This document shows positions 7,471-15,802 of a stretch of 40,324 nt of DNA, piece after piece (the first letter of the stretch is position 1; the number at the start of each line of letters is the position of its first letter). This DNA comes from Desulfuromonas sp964536375 (GTDB lineage Bacteria; Desulfobacterota; Desulfuromonadia; Desulfuromonadales; Desulfuromonadaceae). Both the position numbers and the translations under genes were made by a program. Location: contig CAZHXF010000026.1 of NCBI GenBank assembly GCA_964536375.1, positions 1 through 40,324 on the forward strand. Direction: 5' to 3'. The notes beneath the pieces are model-generated. The model saw only the letters and a program-made list of their open reading frames with translations. It made no database searches and had not been told where the DNA came from.

Positions 7471-9846
7471 ATGGCAGGCAATGTGCGCAAATATCTGAGT
7501 TACGTTGTATTGATTGGGTTTATCGCTTGTGTTGTCGTGGTGATTCTGACGAAAATCCTGGTTACGCCGGAGCGCGTGCGCAATGCCCTAGTTCCAGTAG
7601 TGGAAAAATATCTGCATTGCAAAGTTAATTTGAAGTCCATAGATGTTAGCTTATACTCTGGGGTTTCGTTAACCGATTTAGAGTTACTGAGCAGTGACGA
7701 CCAAGGGATGTTGTTGGCCGCAGATAAGGTGATAATGCGTTATCAGTTCTGGCCACTGTTGAACCAACGTATCGTTATCGACGAGATCAGCCTAGAACGA
7801 CCACGGGTAAATATTGAGCGTTTTGTCAATGGCGAGATAAATCTCCAGCAGTTTGCTAAGTTAGAAAATGAAACGCATACCACTAACGAATCCGCAGATA
7901 ATAAAGCCGATGATATAGACGTAATCATAACGAAAATTTTTGTCAATCAAGGCGAAGTGTTGTTCAAAGATTATAGCTTTGCCGCAGTTCCACATCGCTA
8001 TAAAATTTCAGATCTGGGTTTAAATATAAGCGATTTTTCTCTTAATCGTGATTTTGATATAAAAGTATGGGGTAAAATTAATGGAGATCCGGTTGATGTT
8101 GATGGAATCGTTAATCTGAAGCAGTCCAGCTATGATATGCAGGTGAATGTTTCTCATCTGGATATGGTTCAATTTCAGCCATATTATACCCAAGCATTAA
8201 ATGGCCATTTGGATAGTTTGAAGTTCAATATAGATGGGCGTATCTGGGGCAATAATACGAAGATTAACTCCAAGGCTCGAATCGATTTACAGCAGCTTGA
8301 TATAACTTTGACTTCCAGCGCGCGCTATCCGCTACGTGCCGCTGATCTTGGTATTAATTACTCCGTTGATTATGATCGCAGCACCGACCGCCTCAATGTA
8401 GATAAATTACAAATTGATGTGGATGATATAGTCATAACTTGTCAAGGTGCCATCAGCAATTTGCTTGCAGCACGCGCTGTCGATGTTCAGGTGGTGGCTA
8501 AAAAGCTACCTTTGCGTTCAGTTATGAAATTGGTGCCACCGGATTTTACCCGTTTTCTGGCTGGTTACGATCTGGCTGGCAATCTTGGTCTGAAAATGTT
8601 GCTAAATGGGGCTGTTGATGCTGGTCCGGCGCTGCTCAGTTCGGCAACTATATCTTTAGATGCCGTACAGGTCAGTGTCGCAGATATGCGACCGGCGCTG
8701 TCCGGTCTGTTGGAAATTACTGGCAAGAAACTCCACTCTAAACAGTTGGAGTTGACCGTTGGCGACAATCATATGAACCTGGAATTGTCATGTGATAATT
8801 GGGCTGCCAATAGACTAGGATTCCGGCTGCAACTGGCCGCTGACAAATTTATTACTTCAGGCTTGGTCAGTAGCAATGGTGCCGACCTAGTGCAAATGCA
8901 CCAAGATAATGCCAGTACTCGCGGCTATACCCATGCGTCAGCGGCGCAGGTAATTAGTGAACCACAGGCTCTCAAATTGCCATTAAATGTTGGTGGCGAT
9001 ATTGTCATAAAGCAGGCGCGGATCGATTCTTTTGATTTGTCCGATATTCGTTTGCATTATAAATTAAAAGACAACGTGTTTGAATATGATCGTCTTAGCT
9101 GTCAACTCGCGAATGGATTTTGCACCGCATCCGGTCAGGTAGATTTATCCCGTCAGGGTTTTGCTTACTCAGGCCATGTTGATATGCAGAAAATAGATTT
9201 ATCCAAATTGTTGCCCCAACTAGATACTACCTATGTCGATAGTATGTCCGGTTTACTGGCAACAACATTTGATTATGCTGGAGCCGGAACTCTGCGCTTG
9301 AGAATTCAGCAGAATCTGTCAGCTGCGGGGACTTTCGATATTGCTGATGGGCAGATGAGCAGTAATGCTATGTTGCAGGAACTTGCCGGGTTGTTGGAAA
9401 CAACAGAATTGAATGTTTTTAGTTTCTCGGACGGTGCGGGAAGTTTTGACTTGGCTACAGGTGGGCATTTGCAATATGCTGCTGAGTTTAATGGAAGTAA
9501 AGCGAGGATTGTACCGGTTGGTTCGTGGAGTATGGATGGTACAATAAAATCTGATCTCGATGTTTACCTCGCTCCCAAGGTACGTGATAAGCTAGTTGAT
9601 AATGCCAAGGTAACTAATTACTTGCAGGATGAAAATGGTTGGGGTTTTATTCCGCTGATGGTTTCTGGCAAGCTGAGCTCTCCCCGGTTGCAGATTAATG
9701 TTACCAAGGTTAAAGATAGTGCTATTGAGCGTGGTGTTGAGCAATTAAGTGTTAAAATAAATAAAAAACTTGGAGGAGATTTCAGCAAGGCTGCTCCCGC
9801 AGTCCAGCTTATAGAATCAACCCTCAAAGGTTTTTTAGCTAAATAG
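7471..9846 (+). CDS. AsmA-family/DUF748 envelope protein
   Basis: 791 residues. A single N-terminal transmembrane segment (about residues 10-31, VVLIGFIACVVVVILTKILV) anchors a long periplasmic beta-rich body. The opening after the anchor (NALVPVVEKYLHCKVNLKSID) and SLYSGVSLTDLELLS are characteristic of AsmA-like proteins. The C-terminal part (GSWSMDGTIKSDLDVYLAPK, then LQDENGWGFIPLMVSGKLSSPRL) resembles the AsmA C-terminal region. Such proteins belong to the group thought to bridge inner and outer membranes for phospholipid traffic. The ATG follows a GAGAGTG ribosome site. A short gap and a PilZ gene follow on the same strand. Confidence 0.8.
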   Translation: MAGNVRKYLSYVVLIGFIACVVVVILTKILVTPERVRNALVPVVEKYLHCKVNLKSIDVSLYSGVSLTDLELLSSDDQGMLLAADKVIMRYQFWPLLNQRIVIDEISLERPRVNIERFVNGEINLQQFAKLENETHTTNESADNKADDIDVIITKIFVNQGEVLFKDYSFAAVPHRYKISDLGLNISDFSLNRDFDIKVWGKINGDPVDVDGIVNLKQSSYDMQVNVSHLDMVQFQPYYTQALNGHLDSLKFNIDGRIWGNNTKINSKARIDLQQLDITLTSSARYPLRAADLGINYSVDYDRSTDRLNVDKLQIDVDDIVITCQGAISNLLAARAVDVQVVAKKLPLRSVMKLVPPDFTRFLAGYDLAGNLGLKMLLNGAVDAGPALLSSATISLDAVQVSVADMRPALSGLLEITGKKLHSKQLELTVGDNHMNLELSCDNWAANRLGFRLQLAADKFITSGLVSSNGADLVQMHQDNASTRGYTHASAAQVISEPQALKLPLNVGGDIVIKQARIDSFDLSDIRLHYKLKDNVFEYDRLSCQLANGFCTASGQVDLSRQGFAYSGHVDMQKIDLSKLLPQLDTTYVDSMSGLLATTFDYAGAGTLRLRIQQNLSAAGTFDIADGQMSSNAMLQELAGLLETTELNVFSFSDGAGSFDLATGGHLQYAAEFNGSKARIVPVGSWSMDGTIKSDLDVYLAPKVRDKLVDNAKVTNYLQDENGWGFIPLMVSGKLSSPRLQINVTKVKDSAIERGVEQLSVKINKKLGGDFSKAAPAVQLIESTLKGFLAK

Positions 9847-9908
9847 CGCATTATTTTCGTTGAGTTGTAGCAGCCATGGTCGCTGCGATTTAATAGGATT
9901 ATTTGTTC

Positions 9909-10232
9909 ATGGTTGATAAACGTAGAAAAACACGAGTTCGTAAACGAATGCGGGTAATGTATGGTTTGAATATGCCATCCAAAGTTGGTTTTACCTCCGA
10001 TATTTCCGAATCTGGTTTATGTGTTAAATCATTTTTGGTCTACAATCCGGGTGAGGTGATTTTGATAGAGATCGAACTAGATAACGATATAATTATTCGT
10101 GCCGAGGGCAGGGTACACTGGGCGCGCAGGGTGCCACCAAACTTGTTACGTAAGGTTAAATATGCTGGAATGGGTGTTAAAATAATCAATTTTATGCAAG
10201 GTCGCGAGGACTATCTCAACTTATTTAAATGA
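9909..10232 (+). CDS. PilZ-domain protein (c-di-GMP binding candidate)
   Basis: 107 residues from ATG 9909 (an in-frame TTG at 9903 is less likely). It is a stand-alone PilZ domain. The N-terminal basic cluster KRRKTRVRKRMR supplies the RxxxR motif, and DISESG at residues 31-36 is the D/NxSxxG motif; together they bind cyclic di-GMP. The rest (VILIEIELDNDIIIRAEGRVHW, then GMGVKIINF) follows the PilZ beta-barrel. Single-domain PilZ proteins act as adaptors in motility, pili or polysaccharide control. The target is not visible; the AsmA-like gene upstream hints at an envelope setting. Confidence 0.85.
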   Translation: MVDKRRKTRVRKRMRVMYGLNMPSKVGFTSDISESGLCVKSFLVYNPGEVILIEIELDNDIIIRAEGRVHWARRVPPNLLRKVKYAGMGVKIINFMQGREDYLNLFK

Positions 10233-10478
10233 TTGATTAAATCATTAGCCCCATCTTCACACGGCAACTGTAATATTTTTTTGATTTGTTGTCGTTTCCT
10301 GCCTTAATAAAACTACTCGAAATTTATACTATTACCCAGAGCTTTGTGTTATTGCCGCATACTGTTGGGCTGTGCTAGTTTAATGATAAGTTGCTGTGTG
10401 GAAAAACACATGGCAGACGTTGTTTTTGTGTTGATCCTGTTTAGATGTAACTGTTCCTCCAACCCAGGTGTTTATAGT

Positions 10479-11225
10479 ATGGCAGTGTTTAAAGAGCGGA
10501 TCGATAAATTATTGGTTGACCAATCACTGTGCGGCTCGCGCGAGCGTGCCCGCGCTATGATTATGGCCGGCAAGGTGCTAGTCGACGATCAGGTAGTGGA
10601 TAAGGCTGGCACCAAGGTTGATATTGACGCTAAGATTAGATTGCGTGGAGAAGATATCCCTTACGTGTCGCGCGGCGGACTAAAACTTGCTGCCGGGTTA
10701 GACAGCTTTTCTTTGTCAGTTGGTGGGCGAATAGCTATAGATGTCGGTGCTTCAACTGGTGGGTTTACTGACTGTCTGTTGCAGCACGGGGTGAAAAAAG
10801 TTTACGCTGTTGATGTTGGCTATGGTCAGTTAGCTTGGCGCTTGCGCGAAGATAACCGCGTGACAAATCTTGAGCGTACCAATATTCGTGAGTTAACTGG
10901 TGAATCATTGGCTGAACTTCCTGATTTGGCAGTAATTGATGCCTCGTTTATTTCTCTCGAGAAGGTCTTACCTGCTACATTAGCTTTACTCACTGAACAT
11001 GCAGATATAATTGCTCTTATAAAACCACAGTTTGAAGTTGGTAAAGGTCGGGTTGGTAAGGGTGGGGTAGTCCGTGATCCGGAGCTCCATCAGCAGGTGA
11101 TTGATAAAATAAAATTAACTGCACAGCAGTTAGGTTGTGCTGTTAATAATGTTATTGCCAGCCCAATTCTCGGGCCAAAAGGTAATCGTGAATTTCTTAT
11201 CCATTTGACCCGTCAACCAGTGTAG
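10479..11225 (+). CDS. tlyA: TlyA-family rRNA 2'-O-methyltransferase (S4 + FtsJ domains)
   Basis: 248 residues from ATG 10479, which has an AGGTG ribosome site 8 bases upstream. The longer open frame starting near 10344 has no matching N-terminus. Residues ~7-63 form an S4 RNA-binding domain (RIDKLLVDQSLCGSRERARA). The FtsJ-type fold follows, with RGGLKLAAGL around Lys69, the SAM-binding loop DVGASTGGFT at 88-97 and the later KPQFEVGKGRVGKGGVVRDP. TlyA of Mycobacterium methylates 16S and 23S rRNA (capreomycin sensitivity); many homologues are annotated as haemolysins. The 246-bp gap upstream (10233-10478) contains no gene I can support. Confidence 0.9.
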   Translation: MAVFKERIDKLLVDQSLCGSRERARAMIMAGKVLVDDQVVDKAGTKVDIDAKIRLRGEDIPYVSRGGLKLAAGLDSFSLSVGGRIAIDVGASTGGFTDCLLQHGVKKVYAVDVGYGQLAWRLREDNRVTNLERTNIRELTGESLAELPDLAVIDASFISLEKVLPATLALLTEHADIIALIKPQFEVGKGRVGKGGVVRDPELHQQVIDKIKLTAQQLGCAVNNVIASPILGPKGNREFLIHLTRQPV

Positions 11226-11292
11226 GTAATGTTAATTATTCAGTTTGAACAAGTTGAATATTGTCATTTTTCCAATAAATTGAGGTTCAGCG

Positions 11293-11712
11293 GTGAGTCA
11301 TAGCAACACTACTCAAGACGATCAATATCAGTCATACGAATTGAATGTTAGTCATTGTGTTGATGAATCGGCAATTTGTGCTGAAGTGGCGCTTCTGGCA
11401 CAGTCAGATCTATCCATAAAGATCACGTTGGTTGGTAATATAGATATAGATATTATTCCAGATACTAAAAATATAACTAATTGCTGTAGGGAGAGTTTTT
11501 TTGCTCTGGAATTGGTTGACCATACAAGTTTGCTGGAAAGTGTGTTTGTGCGAGAAATGGCTCAGGAAAATACTGTGCGTGGCGTAGTTGTCAAACGTTT
11601 ATTGGAATTGAGTAAGGCAACGACCAATGCCGCGCAATTACGCATTTATGAATTGACATTGCGCGAACTGTTAGCACGCTTCGAAGTAATGCAAGGTGGT
11701 GACTATTCATGA
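11293..11712 (+). CDS. Short protein resembling the C-terminal domain of YhaO-type DNA repair nuclease
   Basis: 139 residues from GTG 11293, with a GAGGT ribosome site at 11281-11285. The C-terminal half has the pattern FFALELVDHTSL...VREMAQENTVRGVVVKRLLEL...AQLRIYELTLRELLARFEV. This resembles the capping region at the end of SbcD/YhaO-type metallophosphoesterases, which are normally encoded just before a YhaN ATPase. None of the phosphoesterase motifs (DxHxG, GDxxD, GNHE, HxH) is present here or in the 67-bp gap before it. It overlaps the YhaN-like gene by 4 bases (ATGA). The simplest reading is a partner reduced to its ATPase-docking domain. The family link is from sequence pattern only and needs a profile search. 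Confidence 0.5.
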   Translation: MSHSNTTQDDQYQSYELNVSHCVDESAICAEVALLAQSDLSIKITLVGNIDIDIIPDTKNITNCCRESFFALELVDHTSLLESVFVREMAQENTVRGVVVKRLLELSKATTNAAQLRIYELTLRELLARFEVMQGGDYS

Positions 11713-13961
11713 TTTTGCGCAGTCTTGAACTGAAAAGTTTTGGTCAGTTTGTCGATAAAAAATACGAGTTTCGCCGTGGTATAAATTTGGTTATAGGTCC
11801 AAATGAAGCGGGAAAATCTACCATGATGGAAGCTATTCCAGCAGTGTTGTTTGGCTGTAAGGATAAAAAGCGTTTCCGCCCGTGGGCGCGCAGTCAGCAT
11901 TGCTCTGCCTCTCTGATATTAGAAAATCAACAATATAATATTGCTATAGCGCGGGATATTGACACTGATAATGTTGAGTTATGCCAGTCAAATGATCTTT
12001 ATCAGGAACAATGTAATTTTGTGGCTACGGTTCCAGTGGATGAACACTGCGTGGCCAAGTTCGATTATTTGCATCTGCTGAAAAAATTTCTCGGCATCAG
12101 TGATGAACGTATGTTTCGCTCTTCATTGTTTTTAGGGCAGGGAGATTTCCCCTCCAATTCTGAGGAAATTAAACGCCACATGCGCACCTTACTGTCGGGT
12201 TTTGCGCGCGGAGATAGCACTCTGGTGCTGCAATCAATCCAGGACGATTATCTGGCGATAACCAATGATGCTCCATGGCTGAATAAACAGGTGTCGCCGC
12301 GGGAATTGGAAGCAGTACAGGATGCACTGGATGATGTATATGCGCAGCGTGAGTATATGCAGCAAATGGTTGTGCAAGTGCAGCAGTTAAGCCAACAGAT
12401 TGAGCAGCTGCAACATGGAATAGCTAATGATCGTCAGGAATACGAAAAAGGTGTTGAATACTTGGCGTGGATTCAAAATCAGTGGCAGCAGGAAAGCAGT
12501 GATGGCTCTCAGCCTGCCGACCATTGCCCTGCTGCTCCTGCTTCTGCTGAAGAAGATGTTGCACCGGAAATTGCTGCTTTGCGGCGTGAGCACAACCAGT
12601 TACAACAGACGCTGGTAGCTGCTGGTTTGCCAACAGAAATACCGGTAGAGATGCCACGCCTTCTGGCTGCTGCAGATGGAATTCGTTGTACGTTGGTGGC
12701 GTTACAGCAGCAGACTATTCCGCTACGTAAAGAGATAAGTGCGCTTAGTTTTCCTAGCACGAAACGCTGGTTAATTATATCTTTGTTGCTGGTCGCGGTA
12801 TTGGCAGCTGTGAACTATCTTCATCCACAGTGGCTGGTTAGTGCCTCTGTTACTTTAGGGCTTGTTCTTGCCTTGTGTTGGAGTCGCTTTGCTTGGCGTT
12901 ATCGTCGGCAAAGGTCGGTACAGCGGCAACTTGAACAGCAAATTGCTGCTATTGATCTGCACCGCGAGCAGGAACGTAGTCAGCTTAAAGAGTTAGATGA
13001 CGATTTCGAAAGTTACGGTTTTGCTTCATCGGCAATAGCGATGGTTAAAATGCAAAAACAGCTTCAAGGTCACGAACATATTGTGCACCGCTTGGCTGAG
13101 ATACGGATGATACTGCAGGATGAAGATATCGAAGTGCCCGTTCTTGGGAAAGAATCTGATTGTCCAAGTGTTGCCGGTCAAAGCAAACAGCATAAGTCAT
13201 GTGTAAATAGTAAACAGAATGATATCCAGAGGGAACATTTGCACCCTGATGAATTGCCGATAGCGCAACAGAATTTGGCGGAACTTAAAAACAATATCAA
13301 AAAAAAGGAAGTTGAGTTGCTGTCATTGTTGCGCCAGGAAGCGGTGTTGCAGGATCGTTTGACCGCTGCCGAACAACTTGGTACAACAGAGAATGAGTTA
13401 AGGGCTAGCCTTGATGAACTTATGCAGCGCAAAGAGGTGCTTGGTTGCGCCTATACGTTGCTGGCTGAGGCGATAACAGAATTCTCTCACACCAATTTGC
13501 GTGCTGTGGAAAAAGAGGTTGGCAAGTATCTGCGCCAAGCAACCCTGGGTAAGTACACAGAGATAGAGATAACTGAAAATTATGCTTTGCGCCTACGTCG
13601 TGCCGGACAGCGGGGTAAAAGTTCAGCTCTGGAAAATTTAAGCCGTGGAACTATAGATTTAGTTTGTCTCGCAACGAGGTTAGCGCTGACCAGATTTCTT
13701 GTTAATGATGAATATTTACCATTTTTTCTCGATGATGCTCTGGTGAATTTAGATTCTGATCGATTGCTGGAGACTGTCGATGCCCTTGAGCGCTTAAGCA
13801 AAGATCATCAAATTGTGATGTTTACTCATGATGAGAGATTGTATAAATTAGCCAGTAGGAGGCGTTGGCATGTTATACCTTTAGGTACGCGACCTAAGAG
13901 AACAAAGGTGGCACAAAAAGCGGAGGTCAGTGCGAATGATGGACAATTGTCTCTTTTGTAA
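11709..13961 (+). CDS. YhaN-like SMC/Rad50-type AAA ATPase with internal membrane hairpin
   Basis: 750 residues. Walker A is GPNEAGKST at residues 30-38, within the YhaN-type opening (LELKSFGQFVDKKYEF). A glutamine-rich coiled coil spans about 205-330, then two hydrophobic segments at ~355-395 (WLIISLLLVAVLAAV and WLVSASVTLGLVLALCW), then a second coiled coil to ~620. The C-terminal half-site has the ABC signature LSRGTIDLV and Walker B FFLDDALVNLDSDR near residue 672, then the H-loop MFTHDE. YhaN/YhaO pairs are Rad50/Mre11-like DNA end-processing complexes, with YhaO the nuclease. Here the upstream gene is too short to hold a nuclease. The two membrane helices are a known feature of many YhaN relatives. 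Confidence 0.85.
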   Translation: MILRSLELKSFGQFVDKKYEFRRGINLVIGPNEAGKSTMMEAIPAVLFGCKDKKRFRPWARSQHCSASLILENQQYNIAIARDIDTDNVELCQSNDLYQEQCNFVATVPVDEHCVAKFDYLHLLKKFLGISDERMFRSSLFLGQGDFPSNSEEIKRHMRTLLSGFARGDSTLVLQSIQDDYLAITNDAPWLNKQVSPRELEAVQDALDDVYAQREYMQQMVVQVQQLSQQIEQLQHGIANDRQEYEKGVEYLAWIQNQWQQESSDGSQPADHCPAAPASAEEDVAPEIAALRREHNQLQQTLVAAGLPTEIPVEMPRLLAAADGIRCTLVALQQQTIPLRKEISALSFPSTKRWLIISLLLVAVLAAVNYLHPQWLVSASVTLGLVLALCWSRFAWRYRRQRSVQRQLEQQIAAIDLHREQERSQLKELDDDFESYGFASSAIAMVKMQKQLQGHEHIVHRLAEIRMILQDEDIEVPVLGKESDCPSVAGQSKQHKSCVNSKQNDIQREHLHPDELPIAQQNLAELKNNIKKKEVELLSLLRQEAVLQDRLTAAEQLGTTENELRASLDELMQRKEVLGCAYTLLAEAITEFSHTNLRAVEKEVGKYLRQATLGKYTEIEITENYALRLRRAGQRGKSSALENLSRGTIDLVCLATRLALTRFLVNDEYLPFFLDDALVNLDSDRLLETVDALERLSKDHQIVMFTHDERLYKLASRRRWHVIPLGTRPKRTKVAQKAEVSANDGQLSLL

Positions 13962-14283
13962 AATAGCCAGTGGCAATATTGCTGTGGAAAAAGTTTATGA
14001 AGATGATCAGGTTGTGGCTTTTAATGATATAGATCCGCAGGCGCCGGTGCATATTCTTATTATCCCCCGTAAGCATATTGCTTGTATCAGCGATATTACT
14101 CCTGATGATAATGAATTGATCGGTCATATCCACCAAGTTGCAGTACTGTTGGCTGCGAAATTTAATATCGCTGAGGATGGTTTTCGGCTGGTAAATAATT
14201 GTAATGATAATGGCGGACAAGCGGTTTATCATCTTCATTATCATTTGTTAGGTGGTAGAAAAATGAATTGGCCTCCTGGTTAA
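13936..14283 (+). CDS. HIT-family nucleotide hydrolase (HinT-like)
   Basis: 115 residues from ATG 13936 (7 bases after GGAGGT at 13923-13928). It overlaps the end of the YhaN-like gene by 26 bases in another frame. The histidine triad HLHYHLL (HxHxHxx) lies near the C-terminus, preceded by NDNGGQAVY. The N-terminus CLFCKIASGNIAVEKVYEDD, then PVHILIIPRKHI, is typical of HinT. The family hydrolyses purine nucleoside phosphoramidates and adenylated substrates. Length and motifs are normal. The overlap suggests co-expression with the ATPase. Confidence 0.92.
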   Translation: MMDNCLFCKIASGNIAVEKVYEDDQVVAFNDIDPQAPVHILIIPRKHIACISDITPDDNELIGHIHQVAVLLAAKFNIAEDGFRLVNNCNDNGGQAVYHLHYHLLGGRKMNWPPG

Positions 14284-14364
14284 TTTTTAGTTTATGACGA
14301 CTGAATAAAAGACTCGTAGCCAATCGGTAATTAAACAGGTTTTCGTTGTAAGTTGAGGGTACGT

Positions 14365-15801
14365 ATGGTAACGCCAGCACAGGAACGTGAAATACAGCAA
14401 TTGATGATGGAGATCAGTGAACTGCTGGTAACCCATCATGGTGGTAGTATGTCAGAGGAAGCCCTGGAGCAGGGGATGTTGAGCCTCCACGCTGCGTTCA
14501 AGCTTGCTAAAACAGCACACGCTACACAATTTCGTAAGTCTGGTGAACCCTATTTGTTCCATCCCTTGCGCGTTTCCCACCTTGCTGCACGGCACTGGAT
14601 GCAGTTTCCATCTATTATTGCCTCGCTATTACACGATGTAGTTGAAGACACCCCGGTCAGAATTGAGGAGATAGAAAAGCAGTTCGGTACTGAAGTTGCT
14701 TTGCTGGTGAGTGGTTTGACCAAGGTTGAGGACGCTAAGTTAAGCCGCAGTCTGGTGAAAGAGGAAACATATCGCAATCAAATATTGGCAGCTATCAAAG
14801 ACATCAGGGTGCTATGCCTTAAATTGTGGGATAGGATTGATAACTTACGCACCATTTCTGCCCTGTCGCACACCAAGCAGGTGTTAATATCAGAAGAGAC
14901 GCGCACTGTTTATATCCCTTTGGCTCGTCATTTAGGTATGGGGCAGGTTGCAGATGAACTAGAAACGTTATCGTTGGCAGTGTTGTATCCGCGTCGGGCG
15001 GCGCGTTATCAACGGGTTCTTACTGAGGTGAAACATAATTCAGCATCTTGTTTGCGGAGTATCCACGCAGAAATAGCTACAGAATTCAAAAAGCACCACC
15101 TGAATGTGTTGTTAAATGATACTTGGCGACCATTTTCTATTGAAGGCGCCTTGCGTGTTTCGCGTGGCGTCAGTACGTTGTATACGCTAGACGTTTTGGT
15201 TGATTCCACCATGGATGCCTATATGGCACTGGGGATGTTGCATCGCCTGTTTCAACCTATTACTGGTAAACTTAAAGATCATCTCAATAGCCCCTCACAA
15301 CATGGATATCAGGCGATAAAAACTACTATACAAGCTGGTGAATATCGTCTGCGGGTTCGCATAATAACGCGCAAGCTGGATAGATTCAATCAGGCGGGTG
15401 TGCTGGCACCTGGTTTTGAATTTCGTAAACAAAATTTCGATGGGTTGATGCACAGTTTACTTGAGGGTGAGTCAGTTTTTGATACCGAACGGCTGCGCTT
15501 AGCTTCGGCAACTATTCTTGTTTATACTCCCAATGGGGAGGTGCGGATGATGCCGGAGGGTAGTTGTGCTTTGGATTTTGCTTTTGACATACATGAACAA
15601 CTCGGATTGCATGCCTATCGTGCACGTGTTAATGGTCAAACCAGATTGCTGAAAACTTCCCTGATGGATGGTGATCAGGTAAGAATAGAAACTACCGATA
15701 AATTATCGGTATTACCCAAATGGTTGGAATGGGCAATAACTCCGAAAGCTCGCAACAGTATCCGCCGCTGTTTGCGCTCGCATGTGCGCGGTAATAAATA
15801 A
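14365..15801 (+). CDS. RelA/SpoT-homologue (RSH) with intact hydrolase and degenerate synthetase domain, plus TGS
   Basis: 478 residues from ATG 14365 (TTGAGGG upstream). The HD hydrolase domain at ~45-185 keeps the metal ligands His66 (LFHP), His90-Asp91 and Asp156 (WDRIDNLRT), and the HDVVEDT motif for (p)ppGpp hydrolysis. The synthetase-like domain (~225-345) keeps the fold markers YMALGMLHRLFQPITGKLKD and HGYQAIKTT. However, the two catalytic acids of SpoT/Rel (Asp in MDIYAFR, Glu in VEVQIRT) align with Thr271 and Arg330, and the R/K nucleotide-binding motif is unrecognisable. A TGS domain covers ~380-445. The C-terminal ACT domain of long RSH proteins is missing. It is probably a hydrolase-only alarmone enzyme. 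The neighbouring HIT gene ends 81 bases upstream. Confidence 0.85.
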   Translation: MVTPAQEREIQQLMMEISELLVTHHGGSMSEEALEQGMLSLHAAFKLAKTAHATQFRKSGEPYLFHPLRVSHLAARHWMQFPSIIASLLHDVVEDTPVRIEEIEKQFGTEVALLVSGLTKVEDAKLSRSLVKEETYRNQILAAIKDIRVLCLKLWDRIDNLRTISALSHTKQVLISEETRTVYIPLARHLGMGQVADELETLSLAVLYPRRAARYQRVLTEVKHNSASCLRSIHAEIATEFKKHHLNVLLNDTWRPFSIEGALRVSRGVSTLYTLDVLVDSTMDAYMALGMLHRLFQPITGKLKDHLNSPSQHGYQAIKTTIQAGEYRLRVRIITRKLDRFNQAGVLAPGFEFRKQNFDGLMHSLLEGESVFDTERLRLASATILVYTPNGEVRMMPEGSCALDFAFDIHEQLGLHAYRARVNGQTRLLKTSLMDGDQVRIETTDKLSVLPKWLEWAITPKARNSIRRCLRSHVRGNK

Positions 15802-15802
15802 C

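Noticed and set aside
9866..9889. Terminator between the AsmA-like and PilZ genes
   Set aside because: Only a 5-bp stem (GCAGC/GCTGC) with a 7-base loop and no T-run.
10344..10478. N-terminal extension of TlyA
   Set aside because: The extra 45 codons are cysteine-rich and unlike TlyA; ATG 10479 has a good ribosome site and starts the S4 domain.
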